The notes beneath the pieces are model-generated. The model saw only the letters and a list, made by a program, of their open reading frames with translations, did not search any database and was not told where the DNA came from. The translations under genes and the position numbers were made by a program. From Numida meleagris (taxonomy: Eukaryota; Chordata; Aves; Galliformes; Numididae), in the NCBI RefSeq assembly GCF_002078875.1, contig NC_034411.1, positions 36,496,115-36,560,114 of the forward strand: 64,000 nt of DNA, in the 5' to 3' direction. Below are positions 49,143-62,482 of this stretch, one piece after another (position 1 is the first letter of the stretch; each line of letters starts with the position of its first letter).

Positions 49143-52100
49143 TCTTACCTCAAAAGGATAGAATGAAGTTGAAATTAGTACTGCATAGCCATTCCTCAAC
49201 TTTTGTATTTGCAGTTTCACAAAACAAACAATTATGAACTATTGACTTTGCAAGTATTCATCAGCATGTTTCTAAAATGTTTATCATTCCATCAGCAAAA
49301 AATACCATTTTTAATTTCAGCAATGATGTATTCATCTACTACACTACACTATCTAGCAAACATACCCATGGTACTTCATACTCCTTCTTCATTGCTGTTT
49401 CTGAGAATTCATGCACTTTGACATGCAAAATAGGTTGACATGTGGACATGTAATTCTGTTAAATGTAAAGGTTGCTATCTAAGTATTAGACAGGTAAACT
49501 GAACTAATTTTTCTGTACTTGGTCTTTCAAGCATAAAAACCTCGTGCTTTGCAAACCCATTATAGTGTAGGATAGTAACAGTAATAACAATAATAAACAA
49601 CATGTAAAATCAGGAGGTCTAGCTAAAATAGGAGAAAAATATTCCTTCCAGCTTTGATAAGGTTGTTCAGATGGCAGATGGAATACGTAACTTCCAGGAA
49701 GGAACTGGAATGCCAGAAGAAAGAGAATCTGTACCTAGAAAAACTCTTTCCTTCACTGAAAGGTCAGAGGCATTTAAAGGTCAGAGGCATTTTAATGTTT
49801 AAACTAAGAATAGGGAAGCACACTGCATGTGGTTTCATTGAGTCTCATTTACCAAAAAAGAAGTATTAATGCTCATTAAGTATGAAGTATTTCCTTCCAT
49901 TTACCTGCCTGTTATCATCCAGCTGCCCTGTTTCTATGCCTCGGTTTGCCAACAAACCACAAACTGTACTCCCAGGTTGTTGTGGGACTATCTGATTTAT
50001 TTGTTTTAGAATCAGAAAAGAATTCACTATTTGGCTACCTTTCAGAACGGTATTTTATTTGTTAATTTCTGAAATATTTCTGGGAGCACTATAGTGATAT
50101 ACTTGGGTAAAAGATCCTAAGAATGGTAAGCTTTATTTAGGTTGGTGTCTACTGCAATCTGTGGGCAGACACCATATGTCATACATGGTCTGCTGGTTGA
50201 CATCACAGCAAAGGAGAAATGGAAACCCCAGTTGCTGCTCTTTGTACCCTACCCTAACATTTCTTTCAAGCTGAAAGGCTTAACATAGAAGAATCAGTGT
50301 AGATTCTGCAACTTTCTCACGTCTGACCTCAGCAACAGCTTCTGGAGAAGTTTTAAAACCATTTAAAATTCATTAATTAATTTTAAATCCGTTTTAAATA
50401 CATTCCTCACTAGTCAGTTCCCTGTGTTCACAGAGTTGTAGTGTGGTGTAGTGCTGTGGCACTGTATTTTCCCATGGGTCACGGGATGTCCTCTGATGAG
50501 GAAGAGAAGCGGCTATGGTCCACAGGTCAGTAACGGTTGCATGTGCTTGTGAATGCTTAAATGATAAAAGCTTTCAGAGCCTTAAATGAAATTTCACTGT
50601 AGAAACAATAACAAGCAACAAGAAACACAGGTTATTCAATACAGTGGAAGATAGTAGAAAAAAACAACCAAATAGGTAAAGCATGGTAAAAAGATGACTA
50701 AGATGCAGTCTGATAACTAATTCCGGAAACCTGAAGTCAGCATGGAAAGCAAGGAAAGCATGCAGGCTGTCTTGGGAAACAGCTTATTCTAACTAAACAT
50801 AGCAACAAAATCACTTGAGGTAAAAAGACATTTCCATTTGTCCTTTTGGAATGGAGCACCAATTCTCTGTTCTCAGTCCTCCCTCTTCCCATGTTAGTCC
50901 TTGTGGCTTGCCCTGGAAGCCAGCAAGGCTATTAGCAACCATAGCTACTGTTGTGAGAGGAGTCCAGGTGTACTAGAGTGAAGATGTCAAGAACGGTTGG
51001 GGCTTGTAGCTTCAGTATAGAGAAATAAGCACCTTTGGTGATTGATTATTCAAAATGAAGCAAAAATGAAGAATTGCTTGAGAGCTGCTTGTTCACAGAT
51101 AAGATTTGAAGCTATTGATCTTTCCTTTTCAAACATATTCGTGATGGAAAACTGAGACCATACTCCACATAGTCATGACAAAACAACTATTTTTACCAAG
51201 ATTAAAATGTCAAAATGTACTGAGTTACTAAATAGACTTTTCCCATTTTACCAAAGTCTGTTCAGAGCAGCAAATGTGGCATGTTACAGTTCCATTCCAG
51301 AAAGCAAATCTATGAAATCTTCCTTTGATTCTTGCTCCACGGACTGTTACACTACTGCTTTCTTAGTGCTCACAGAAATCCCTTCAGCATTTAAGAACCA
51401 TATTTTCAGCCACAAATGCTAAATCTTTTCTTTTTATCCCCAAATAAATGTCTGTAGCAGGATAAAATTTTGGATGCCAAAATAGTTTACAATGGTAACC
51501 AATATCTTCTAAGCAATTCCCAGTAAAAAAAAACAAAAAGCCCCAATCCTAAAGAATATAAATTTTAGCTTGTCATTGAACAAATTCAAAGAGTAGGAAA
51601 GGAAGGACAAAGGTACTGTTAATAATATCAGATGTTTATAGACAGAGATGAATGCACACAATTGCTTTGGCATATATTACAAACAAATCAATGTCTCATT
51701 TTTCATGTGTGACAGTAGAAGTACCAGTGATGACCTTAGCTAGAGGAGGAAAAAAATAGACTGCCCCTCAGACTTTCAGGAAACACATGCTTTGTATAAA
51801 GTAAATAAATAAGCAAATAAATCCCTCACCCAGTTGCTTCAGATATACACCATTTCAGATGAGATTCAGACCTGATGGCAGTTGCTTAGTACAGTAGCAA
51901 GAAGAACAGAGCTAAAACACGAGCAAGCTTTCCCAAGAGAACAGTAGTGATGGAGAAGCCAGGGAATCAGCTTGGTGAGCCAAAGCCAGATGACTGCAGA
52001 GGAACGCTCAAGCTTCCTCTGTGATTAAGCTGCAACAGCACACACCACCATCAGGAAAAGGAAATCCACCATGCTGGTTCCTGACACTGCCATTGCATGA

Positions 52101-55100
52101 AACCTCTCCAATTTGGTATCATTTAATGAGAAAGTGCAGGGTGGGGAAAACTCAATAAAACAAGAAGACATGAAAAATTACAGATGGGAAAAAGGAAAGC
52201 AAATTATTCCCAGGCCTATCCTCACATCAGTGAATTGCTGTAGCAGAAGAATGGCATAGATAAACAGTGGCCCATCTGATACCTTGATTCTCCCCATGAT
52301 AAAAGCCACCAGTGGTAAACCAATCCACTCTGGTGCTGGCCACTCTGGGAGGCCGTAGTCACTGAAAGGGAGTGAATGGTTGGTATTTCAACAATCTCAT
52401 GCATTGAGAGGAAGATGCACTGGCAGGATTTATCTGTGCAGGCATGGGAAGAAACTAGAAGGGGGCTGTCTAGAGGCCCTGTGCTGAAACATGATAAGAG
52501 ACCGGAGCCCACATCCTGACTGTCCTCTTATCTTTTCCCCTTAAGTGACAATCACAGTCAGTGATAATTAGTCATTTTTACTCCATCCAGAAGTGATGTG
52601 CAAGGCATATAATCATGTTAGTATGAAAGTGACCATGTGAAGTTTGTGTTAACACTTGAAAAATCTTGGTCTTCATGAAGTCAAATGCACATGCATTGTA
52701 TGATTATTGCTAGCATATTTGATGTAGACAGGAGAGACTGCACCATGCAGGAATACATACAAACTGTTGCATTTATTCAGTGTTTCTAGCAACCGCTGAG
52801 TGTTATTTTTTTTTAAGTAATACTTGTAGCTACTGGAAACCTGTATCTTGATTTCTTCTCTGCACTCCAGTGTAGTGTTTGGAGACATACAAACAAACAG
52901 ACAAAATGCAAGAAGTGTTCCCTGCTCTGAGTCCCTGTGCAGTAAAATGCAAAACTGCTTGCTTTTCATGCTCACAAAATATACCTGAGTTGTCATGCAG
53001 AAAAATGGGTAAACAACAGAATGTCCTTCTGGTCAACATAAAAATCTTCATTTTTGCAAAATTTTCTATGTCATAAATTCCTTATGACTGTACTGACATT
53101 GAGAAACATCACATCAGTGTTCAGTTAAAACAGTATGTACAGTTCATCTCCCTGGAAAGAAGCAGTTCTTAGCACTATAGGTTTTTGTTGGAGAGAACTC
53201 TTGACATTTCTTTCCAAAAATGTTAAATAGACTTTTGAGCTAGAAGATGCTCAACCTCCAGCAAAACAAAATACCATGTAAAGTAGGCATCCGCACTGTT
53301 TCTTCTTAAAGTCTCGTCTTCTCTCCAATATTGTAATTCTTCCACGTTAAGTCTGTCCAAATTTTTTCAATAGCATGAACTTTCAAAGAAAACATGTTAG
53401 GATAAGTTGACTAATACCAGGAGGGTATTTTTTGCCCTCACAGAAGATGACTAATTCAACTTTGTAACAGTAAGTTAAATGAATGAAAATGCAGGATCCA
53501 TGTCACTGTAACATACTCAGACCAAAGGGACTGAACATGGTGGTGTGACAGCAAACAGCTGGAAGCAACATTTAAGGGGTTTTCAAAGATTAGGTATCTT
53601 GGCATCCTTTTTCTGTTCTTATGTCAAGTCATAATCATTGGTTGCTGTCTCCCTTAAGAGATAAAATACTTGTGCCAGATGAATTTATGCTTTCTAAGGG
53701 CAGCAAAGCCTAAACAATGTTTTGGGGAGAATATAGATCTGTCATGTTTTATCATAACAGGGCCAGCAAAACTGAGAGGAGAGAGAACGAACTATGCTTC
53801 CCTTGTCTCTCAATACGATTGTTTTAAAACAGTAATGATCATTACTTGCAACATTAAAATAAACATTATTTCATCATGTACTTACACTTTAAAGGTACAT
53901 TTTGGTCTACGTTATGTCAGAACCAACCATCCTGTGTATCACATAGCTAGTAGTAACGAACTCCATTATATCAGGTTGGGAATACACTCAGTGGCAGAAA
54001 ATCTTAGGAGCATCAGCTCAGATGCAATCACATCAGAGGATGCTTTTATTATTTACTTTGTATCTACAATGAGTATGAAGTACTTCATTGAATCACTATC
54101 ATTTATACAGCTCACAGCAGGCTTCTCTAGATTACTTGTTCTATTGTGAATTTATCATCAAAATGGTGCTCAATCTCCATGCCATTCTCTAAACTGTATG
54201 TCAAAAATAATGTTTTTAACTTAATGATTGGTGAGAAATAAAGCATTGGAATACCTATCTGCCACTGAAAAGTACCTGTTGACTTTGAATAGGCATTTAG
54301 CATCCAGTCTATAGCTTTATCAAAAATCATACCCTTACTCACCAAATGTGGCCCAGTTTGAGAGACTGCGATTATATACATTACTACTGAAGTGAGTGAT
54401 AAATTATGAATTCATATGGGAATTTCAAAGTCTGATCTTGAGGAACGCAATATTAACCAAATTGTTGATGCTTACATGTTGCCAGAGAACTGTCAAGACT
54501 TCCAAGAGGGAAAATGTATCCAAAAAGGACTGTTCTGAACAAGTCACTGTACTATGTATTAGTATTTACCTTAGCTTTTGAAATGGAGAATAGTGCATAA
54601 ATCTCACTGTAGCCTATTCTGATCTGAGCTTGCTTTTCCAAATGCCTATACTTCCCCATCAATACCTCTCATTAATCTTTATTCTTAACTGAGGGTGTTT
54701 CTGGCTGGAAACGTACCCGTACAGTCAGCATCCTCCAAGTTTCAGTTCATTAGTGAATACAAATAAGTTGCAAGCCTCTAGGATTCATGTAAACCTATCA
54801 ACATGCCCACGTTGTCTGTGCTTTCAACTGCAAGAGAAACATTCCACATCAGCTGCAGAATATTAGAAGTCAAAGATGAGTGGTCTGATGGTACTTGTGC
54901 ATTTCTGCCCTTTATCTGTCCTTTATCACTCATGTACTCACAGGAAGAAGTAACTTTTGCTGCCAAGATACAGGTAAATTGTATCAGGCAAGGGCAAAAA
55001 CGAAAAAAAAAATTCATTAACGTACCCTAGGAAACAATTTCTGAATCACCAAGTGTCAGCACAGATGAGTTTCTGCTGTTCCCTTTGCATGGCCTAATTC

Positions 55101-57169
55101 AAAAGGAGCAATAAAACACATGACTTATTGCTATTTGAAATAATTTTCAAATTACAGGACCCAGGTGAATTAATTTTTCACTAGAGCCTCTCCACCCATC
55201 AGTACTTGTTTTTTTTATAAAAATGACAAAAAGCTTTTCTGAGAACTAGAAAAAACACACATGTGTACTTATAAAAATGGCATTGGAAAATAATAAATGC
55301 TGACATAATTACAAAAAACACCCTTAATTCCAATGCTCAAGATCTCACATTGAGTTTATTTCAACATATTGCCATTCTGACTTCTGTTTTTTTCTGCCAG
55401 TTGAGTAATTTAACACATTTATTAAGCCTCACTCCTCTTATTATGTAAAATGTGAAGAAATTCCCAAATAATTCAACAACAAATCCCTTTGCTTCTCTTG
55501 AAGTTGTAAAAAACAGTTCACATGCCAACACTCTCCCCCCAGAAAAGACCTATTCAGACATCTTCCACTGTATATGCTAAGGCACTGAGTCTCTTGTGTG
55601 TGCATGCACACACACAGAAGCAGGCAAATCCATAGGCTACAACAGTCTCTGTTCGTAATGGAAGTCACTTAGTCCCTCATTTTTATAAGCAGGTATAAAA
55701 TCCAGTTCTCTAATAGTGATGAGCAAATCCCAAATGAATTATACTGTAAGAAATACTCATACTTTCTGAAGAAATCTCCATAAAGCTAATAGGAAATGGC
55801 TATTAGCTATTGAATCTGACCGTTTTCTTGAATCCCGGTAAATATCAAACCTTAGTTTGTATGTCTAGATAAATATTGATTTGAGAAATGCAAATGGAAC
55901 AATGATACCTTCATAGTTCTTCAGTGACAACATCACATCTTATTAGTCACTCACAGAAACAACAGGACTCCGATTATGCTCCCTGTGCTAATGCTCAGAA
56001 GCATGGACATGCATAGTGCAAGCAAACTTAGTGAGGAAATTCAGATCACTCCAAACTGCAACAAATTTTTTTCCTTCAACAGGATTAATAAATTGGCACT
56101 TATTGTCTTTATTTATGGAACTCCATAAAATCTCTGCCTTCTGGAAACCAATAAAGTCTGAAATGTAACTCACAAGGGTTTTCTTATGGGAAACAGCCAC
56201 TGTGTGCAGATAGCCGTATGTGTCCGTAGACTGTCTCTCTGTCCTCATTAGAGAGATGTTAAAGAACTGGAGTCCTTCACTTCCAGGTTGTAATGCACTA
56301 TGTTTTTAATAGATTGGGATTCAGCCATTTAAATAATAAGCTGATTTCTTTTTAATAAATCCCTTTCTGTTTTTGCCTTAAGATCTTCAACCTATTTTCT
56401 TTTAAATATGCATAGACTTGCGGACTTGTATGAGGTCCCTCAAACCTGTGTTAATATGACTTTTCTGCAAATTTCTACTGAGTTCTCATTTTTTATTTCA
56501 GCTTGTGTATTTACTTTCATCCATCTAAAATAGGAATAAAAGTCTACTATTCTTATTAGTTTTCATGTCTAGATAAAAATACAACTCACAAATGAAAATA
56601 AGTTCATAAGGTATAAGGCAGCAAAGAAGGATTATTTTTCAACTGTTTACTTCCTGTAGAAATGGTATTAAGTCTTGCTCATAGTAAATGAAAGATGACA
56701 TTTAGATCTTCATTCCAAATCCACTCAACAGGAAACAATAACTTCCAAATATGCTTGCCTATGTTGTCTATGGTTGTTTGTTTCTCTACAGAGTTTAGAA
56801 CTGTAGCTTGCAAAAGCAATTTCAAAAAGTTTATTAATAAACTGCATCAAAGCTACATGCAAGATTTAATGCACCACAATAGTTTGCTATATTTCCTAAG
56901 TTTTAACCCCTCAGCAGGAAAACAAGATCTTCAAGGTTGTTATTTTCCATATGCTTGGGTAAGATTTGCCCTTCTAAGCAAGCCAAAATAAAGTAAATGA
57001 GGGATATACATACAAAAACAACTTATCCTTTTTCTTTAAAAGAACTGATAGTATACATCCACTAAATTTCTTGCAGACAGTGAAAGATGAGGAAAACTGG
57101 CCATGTTGCAATTCATCATTGCACAAATAGTAATGTTTTAACTACATGCAGCAGTCAGAGAATGAATGG

Positions 57170-57355
57170 ATGGATAGATGGATGACATAAAGTCCGCTGG
57201 ATTGTTTTTATATATATAAATGTATATATATGTATTATATATGTTCTCTCTCATATATATAGAACACATGAATGATTAGCAAGCAGAAGTTTGCATGCAG
57301 GTCTGTTGTACAGTTGTATCATGTAATTGGTATATACCTATCTATATAGATAGAT
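57170..57355. repeat. GGAT/TATA/GATA low-complexity tract
   Basis: Contains GGATGGATAGATGGAT, several TATATATA runs, and a perfect 16-bp palindrome CTATCTATATAGATAG at 57338-57353. A composite simple-sequence region. Confidence 0.8.
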
Positions 57356-60300
57356 ATGTTGAATTTGCTGTCTTGCACAGACTTGCCACTGTAAAGATAT
57401 TACAAGCATTGTTAAGAAATAAATTGTAGTCTATTACTCGATAGCTGTTTCCCATCAGTTTTTGACTACATGCAGGATTACAACATTGTCATGTTTGATA
57501 GTCTTGTTTCAAGATTTTGATACTTCTCCCTTTGGCAACAATTTTAGAAAACAATTACTGACGAATGGTCAACAATACGGAATTGTTATTCAAATTATCA
57601 CAAAATGCTGTATATTACCATATGCTGGCAAAAACAAGGTTTTGCTGGCAATCATACCAAATCAGACTGAATCAAACCAAACTAAACCAAATCACTATTC
57701 AAATGAGAGCGGTGGGGACAAAATCATAAAACCCTTAAAGCTTATGTGTTGGGCACCATGTATTTCTGAAGAGAACTGTCCGATGGAAAAAGGAGTGCAG
57801 ATTTGATTGTCCTTGATGTGACCCTCAGACTTTTTGTCGTCAAAATATGGTCTTCATTTACAAAAGCATTTTAACATCATCACGCCCGTGTTCTTAAATT
57901 CAGTTAAATCTGCCATAGATTTAAGATGTATTTAAATCTACTATGTATCTAGAGACTATGTTTCCTGTAGGGACTACACACAGAGACATGACTGGGAAGC
58001 TTCAAAAATAAAAAGCAACTGAATTTAATGCTATGCAATTCTAAAATAAGCAAACAAAAAAGTTAGTTTGATTGATATGCAGCTTTTACACAGGTGCTTT
58101 TGAGATCCATGGGAAACAGATCTTGCTGATACTTCATTTTACTGACATCCGAGTGTGTATTTAAAATATTGTGCTAAAATATTGGAAATGTATTATATAA
58201 AATTTCTAAAAGCAGAGTGTCTCATTTTTATTGTACTAATATTTGGACTAACTACAGAAACACTCTACCCACACACCAAAATGGTAAAGAATAATTGTGA
58301 AATAATAGTATTTGTGTTCATAGCATAACATATTTCTACCAGCCTACTGTAGAAGTTATCCCAGCCTCATTCATCACTTACATTTTTTTCCTAAAACTTC
58401 CTACAGATCATTTCCCGTAGTTCACTAAGGACTGGAGAGTATTAGAGGAAAACATATCCATTGAAAAGGGATGCTGTGAGTGGCCAGCTCTGCCAGCCAA
58501 CACATACATGTTAAGGGGACATTACTGCACACCACTTCCTCTCCCAACCATTTGATGGTAGTTTACTCAAAACAGCAAAAGTAGGCAGATCTGGAGACAA
58601 AAATACAGCTGCACCACTACATAAATCCCAGTGGAGGTCTTCAGTTGCCTTACCCATCGTATGATCTCTGGATAGCAAGACAAGATCTACTGAACACAGT
58701 ATTCAACAAATCATATCAAATCAACTATTGTTTTCCTGAATACCACAATAAGGTCTCCCTCATATTTTCCCTGGATTATCTGAAAGGTATTGATCCCATG
58801 TTTCCAATGAAATAAACCCCTTGAATTTAAAGGAATCCAGCTGCCTCGAGACTCCAGCATTTGCTACACCTTGGCCATTTAAAGGAATTTTTTTTCCTCT
58901 GTCTTTCCACTTATTTTTTTATCAAAGCTTTATAGAAAATATACTTTTACTTACATTTAACTTGGCAATTGATGGCAGAGTTTCAAAATGGTGATGTATG
59001 ACCTGTAGAAAGAAAATGCTGGCTAAATCTAAAGGCTGTCGTCATTTTCCTAGCTCAGTGAATGCAAGTTGGGTTACCAGGTTACAATTAATTAATACCT
59101 TACAAGAGAGTAAAACACACCTAGACATCTAAAATTAGTTTGTCAAACAATTTTTCCAGCATCTTTCAGGAAAGAGTCAAAAAAAAGAAAAAAGACTGTA
59201 TAAAAGATATAACTTTGAGCAGATAAAGCTTTGAAGAACACTCATTTGATAGATTGGTTGGATCTCAGCACAGATCATGGATAAAACTGAGCATGGGTTT
59301 TGTTCAGAGGGACTATCACTTCTTTTGTTAGAATAAAAAGCCAATAGTTTGAATTCAAAATGCCTTTTTTTTTTTGCTTTGGAATCCAAGACAGTTTTCA
59401 TTTCGACAACGAAGAAAAATATTTCAGTGAAAAATATTTTACTCTGATAATTTTATTCGGTGTTTTAAATATTGAAATTTTAAAACTATCAGTAGTTAAT
59501 TAGTAGTCTACATTTAAAATATTTTTCACATCTAAAATTTCCCAAGAATTGCCATATTCATAAAGAACTTCTATTTTGTGAAAAATATATTTAGGAGTAC
59601 AAACTGCTGCACTAAAAGCTTTCTAGTCAGCTCTATCTATAAGGCTTACAGATGTCAAGTTATTTGCTACTCTGCTGGGGTGCATAAACAAATCTCTCAT
59701 ATGATGTACAGGAGTAACAATGGGATGCTATCGAGTGCCTGAATTAGTTATGAAGTTATGCTGATTATACATGCATGACGTTAGAAACTGTTAACATACA
59801 GTTTATGGAATTCAAGTACTGTTCTACAACTGTAACTTACATCCCCTCACATTATTCTGATTTGGATTATAATTAAAATGAAATCTGTCAAAACTAGCTG
59901 GATCTGAAGTTGTTCTGAAGTCCAAGGGTTCAGGGGACGTATTCATCACATTTTGCCAAGAAATAAGTTAAAGTGATAATTTTAGAGCTAAACTTCCATT
60001 CCATCTAAAGAGGTGATCCTGCCACATGGCTTTTTCAGAAAGAAGGGAGTGACTCAGCCTGACATCCTGAGGGTCACTCTGCACTGCTGAGGGTCAGCTT
60101 AATGTTCTACTCTAACAATCAAATTACTTTTTTTCAAGTTCTGAAAATTTTCATATGGCTTCATTATGATAAAATTCCGTTATGATAAAATTTTCAAGAT
60201 GTTAAGGCTGGTTTCTCACCCTGAGCTATTTTCTGATGTACATTGGTGTAGCAATCAGAAAGACCAACACGATGTAAAAAGCATTACAAAAGAGGTGGAA

Positions 60301-60459
60301 GGACCAGCACGATTGCAAGATGCTACAAAGAAAGGGAAGTGGATCGCTCACCCATATCAGAAGATTCTGGACTCATAGGGAGAAGTTTCCACCAAGCAGG
60401 GACCTCCAGAAAGAGACCCTTCCTCAGTGACAGACAGCCCTTAAATGAGGCCTAAGAGG

Positions 60460-60478
60460 GGTGGAGCCAGGCTCCACC
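60460..60478. repeat. 19-bp palindrome
   Basis: GGTGGAGCC and GGCTCCACC are exact reverse complements around a single A. It lies in a GC-balanced patch just left of the mariner remnant. Confidence 0.85.
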
Positions 60479-60584
60479 TTTTGAGTTTTTGCCTTCACCT
60501 GTGCTCCCAGGGCAGACTGGGTCTTTCCTCCAGGTGCTCAATCAGTGGTTCAGGCTGTGACTCAGCAGTTCCCATACAATAGGT

Positions 60585-61136
60585 CTCTCTGAAAGTAGTG
60601 CCTCCTGTTTATTTTTACAGAAACTACAACAGATGCAAAGAGCTCAATAATACTATTTGATAGAGAAAATTCTCAGCTACAAAACACTTATTTTCAACTT
60701 AGGCACCACTATTAGCTGATTCACATAGATGATTTGATTGACACATTCTTCATTTCATAGTGTAACAGCTGTGCATGGCTATCTGGAACGTGGCTGGTCT
60801 TACACATTGCTGCTGCCACTGCTGAAAGACACCACCCATCCCTCCCTGTGCTCACATTCACTGGTTGGTCTCCAGAAACATTCAGCAAGCATTGGTGAAT
60901 GTCATCGGGTGCCATTTTTTTCCACATGGAGAAATTCAATGACACACCTTTACTTCATATGCACTTCCACATCAGATGCCATTTTGTCAGACTGCTCCTC
61001 TGCTGCTACCTCTTGCACAGCAACAAAATGTAATGGAATATTGGCGGGAAGGTTCAACCTCTATTGCTGTATCACCACTATCCACCTCTGATGTTGTAGG
61101 CCAACATAATAAAATAGGAGGCATTACTTTCAGATC
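60585..61136 (-). mobile_element. Internally deleted mariner (Tc1/mariner) element
   Basis: The ends are inverted repeats: CTGAAAGTAGTGCCTCCTGTT at 60589 and, reversed, CTGAAAGTAATGCCTCCTATT ending at 61133. Between them the minus-strand frame 60721-60945 shows the N-terminal DNA-binding part of a mariner transposase (KKMAPDDIHQCLLNVSGDQ, PVNVST) before degrading. The catalytic DDE/D domain is missing: the element is about 0.55 kb, against roughly 1.3 kb for an autonomous mariner. It is therefore a non-autonomous, MITE-like deletion derivative. The exact outer boundaries and TA target duplication are not clear (a TA occurs at 60580-60581). Matches the mariner type known from chicken (Galluhop class) from memory. 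Confidence 0.88.
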
Positions 61137-62234
61137 CTCCCTCATATATGAAAAGTGCTTTGAAGTTCAGAACATGAAGACCAAAAATGGCTCATGGTGA
61201 ACATCAAATTATTGACTTTAGGTTTTACTTTTCTGTGCCTCAGTTGATCGTCTGAGCAGAAAAAAAATACATTTTTAATTGGCAAAACTATTTGCAACTG
61301 TTGCTAATTATTTACAAGTCCACAGGGCCTATGTAATTAATTTTTAATTTCCTAAAGTCTCAAAGAGTTTTTAATTTATCTTTCATTTTTTATTTTCTAT
61401 AAACACTTCAAACTACTTTAAGCAAATATCAAAAATACTTCCACTGAAAGCCTTGAAAACTTATTCCAAAATCCAGCAGAGTTTTAACAAGCATCACCAT
61501 AGAAGTCATGGATAGCATTTTGCAGTGAAGCAAGGCATAATTTAGTTAAGCTTTTGAAGCAGGATAATGCTGCAAATACTGTGGAAGATTTTTATTTTTT
61601 TTTATAGAGTATATTTTCAACAGTCGGCCACTGCCCAGGTTCTTGAAATCCCCACTCATTCAAATTTAGCAACTCGCCAGCTTGACAGCTCATTGAGTTG
61701 GAGCTCTGAGTTATATACAAAAACACACTTTGGTGCATTATCAGTCCATCATTTTTAAAAGCTTGGTTAAGCAGATAACAATTTCTTCCTAAACAATGAA
61801 AGACGGTATCATTACACAGTAGAACCTATTCCTCTGCCAAATTTATCTGTCACTTTTCTAGTTTGGCCATAGATATGTATAAAACAGATCATGAGCTTGA
61901 TCCTTGCCTGGGATAAATGTGTTGTCCATTTACACATTTATACAAACACTTGGACACACTTCTGCTTGCCTAAACAAATAGGTTTGGGAAAGTTATCATG
62001 ACAGGAATGAAAAGTTTTATATATCAATGATAGGAGCTATTTCTACCAATCCCACTAGAATTTGTAAGAACACATCAATGGGACTGCTGGCAACTCCTGC
62101 TAAAGGCAGTTTATTGTCAGGGACAAGTCAGTGAAGAATAGGCATATCAGTTAGGAGTGAAGACTTGCATATGAGAGCATGTGTATACATATACAGATAC
62201 AGCTCTTCTTGAATATCTTTTCAGTGATTATGGA
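61137..62234. other. Presumed CHRM3 intron, no gene recognised
   Basis: AT-rich sequence between the mariner and a CR1 remnant. No recognisable coding or repeat content. Confidence 0.6.
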
Positions 62235-62482
62235 ATATTCCTCTTAGGTGGAAGTTTTTCATTCAGAAGGTGGTGATGCACTGGAACAGGTTGCGCACGT
62301 AGGTTGTGGATGCCCCATCCCAGGAGGCATTCAAGGCCAAGCTGGACGTGGCTCTGGGCAGCCTGATCTAGTGGCTGGCGACCCTGCACATAGCAGGGGG
62401 GTTGAAACTAGATGATTTTTGAGGTCCTTTTCAACCCAGGCCATTCCATGATTCTACGATTCATTCTATGATTCTATGATAT
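62235..62482 (+). mobile_element. CR1 LINE 3' end, well preserved
   Basis: Sense CR1: AGAAGGTGGTGATGCACTGG, GGATGCCCCATCCCAGGAGG, TTCAAGGCCAAGCTGGACGT, GGGGGGTTGAAACTAGATGA, TTTTCAACCCAGGCCATTCC and a terminal array ATTCTACGATTCATTCTATGATTCTATGAT. The tail is nearly intact, suggesting a younger insertion. 5'-truncated. Confidence 0.95.

Larger units (their letters stand above)
49143..60580. other. Presumed CHRM3 intron, no other gene recognised
   Basis: A long AT-rich stretch with few recognisable repeats. The longest frame outside CHRM3 and CR1 is 159 codons at 53670-54149, with no domain I recognise. A TA-rich tract with TAGA/GATA units lies at 57160-57355. From about 60240 to 60580 the sequence is more GC-balanced and includes a 19-bp palindrome at 60460-60478; this part may be an unidentified old repeat. 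Confidence 0.55.
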
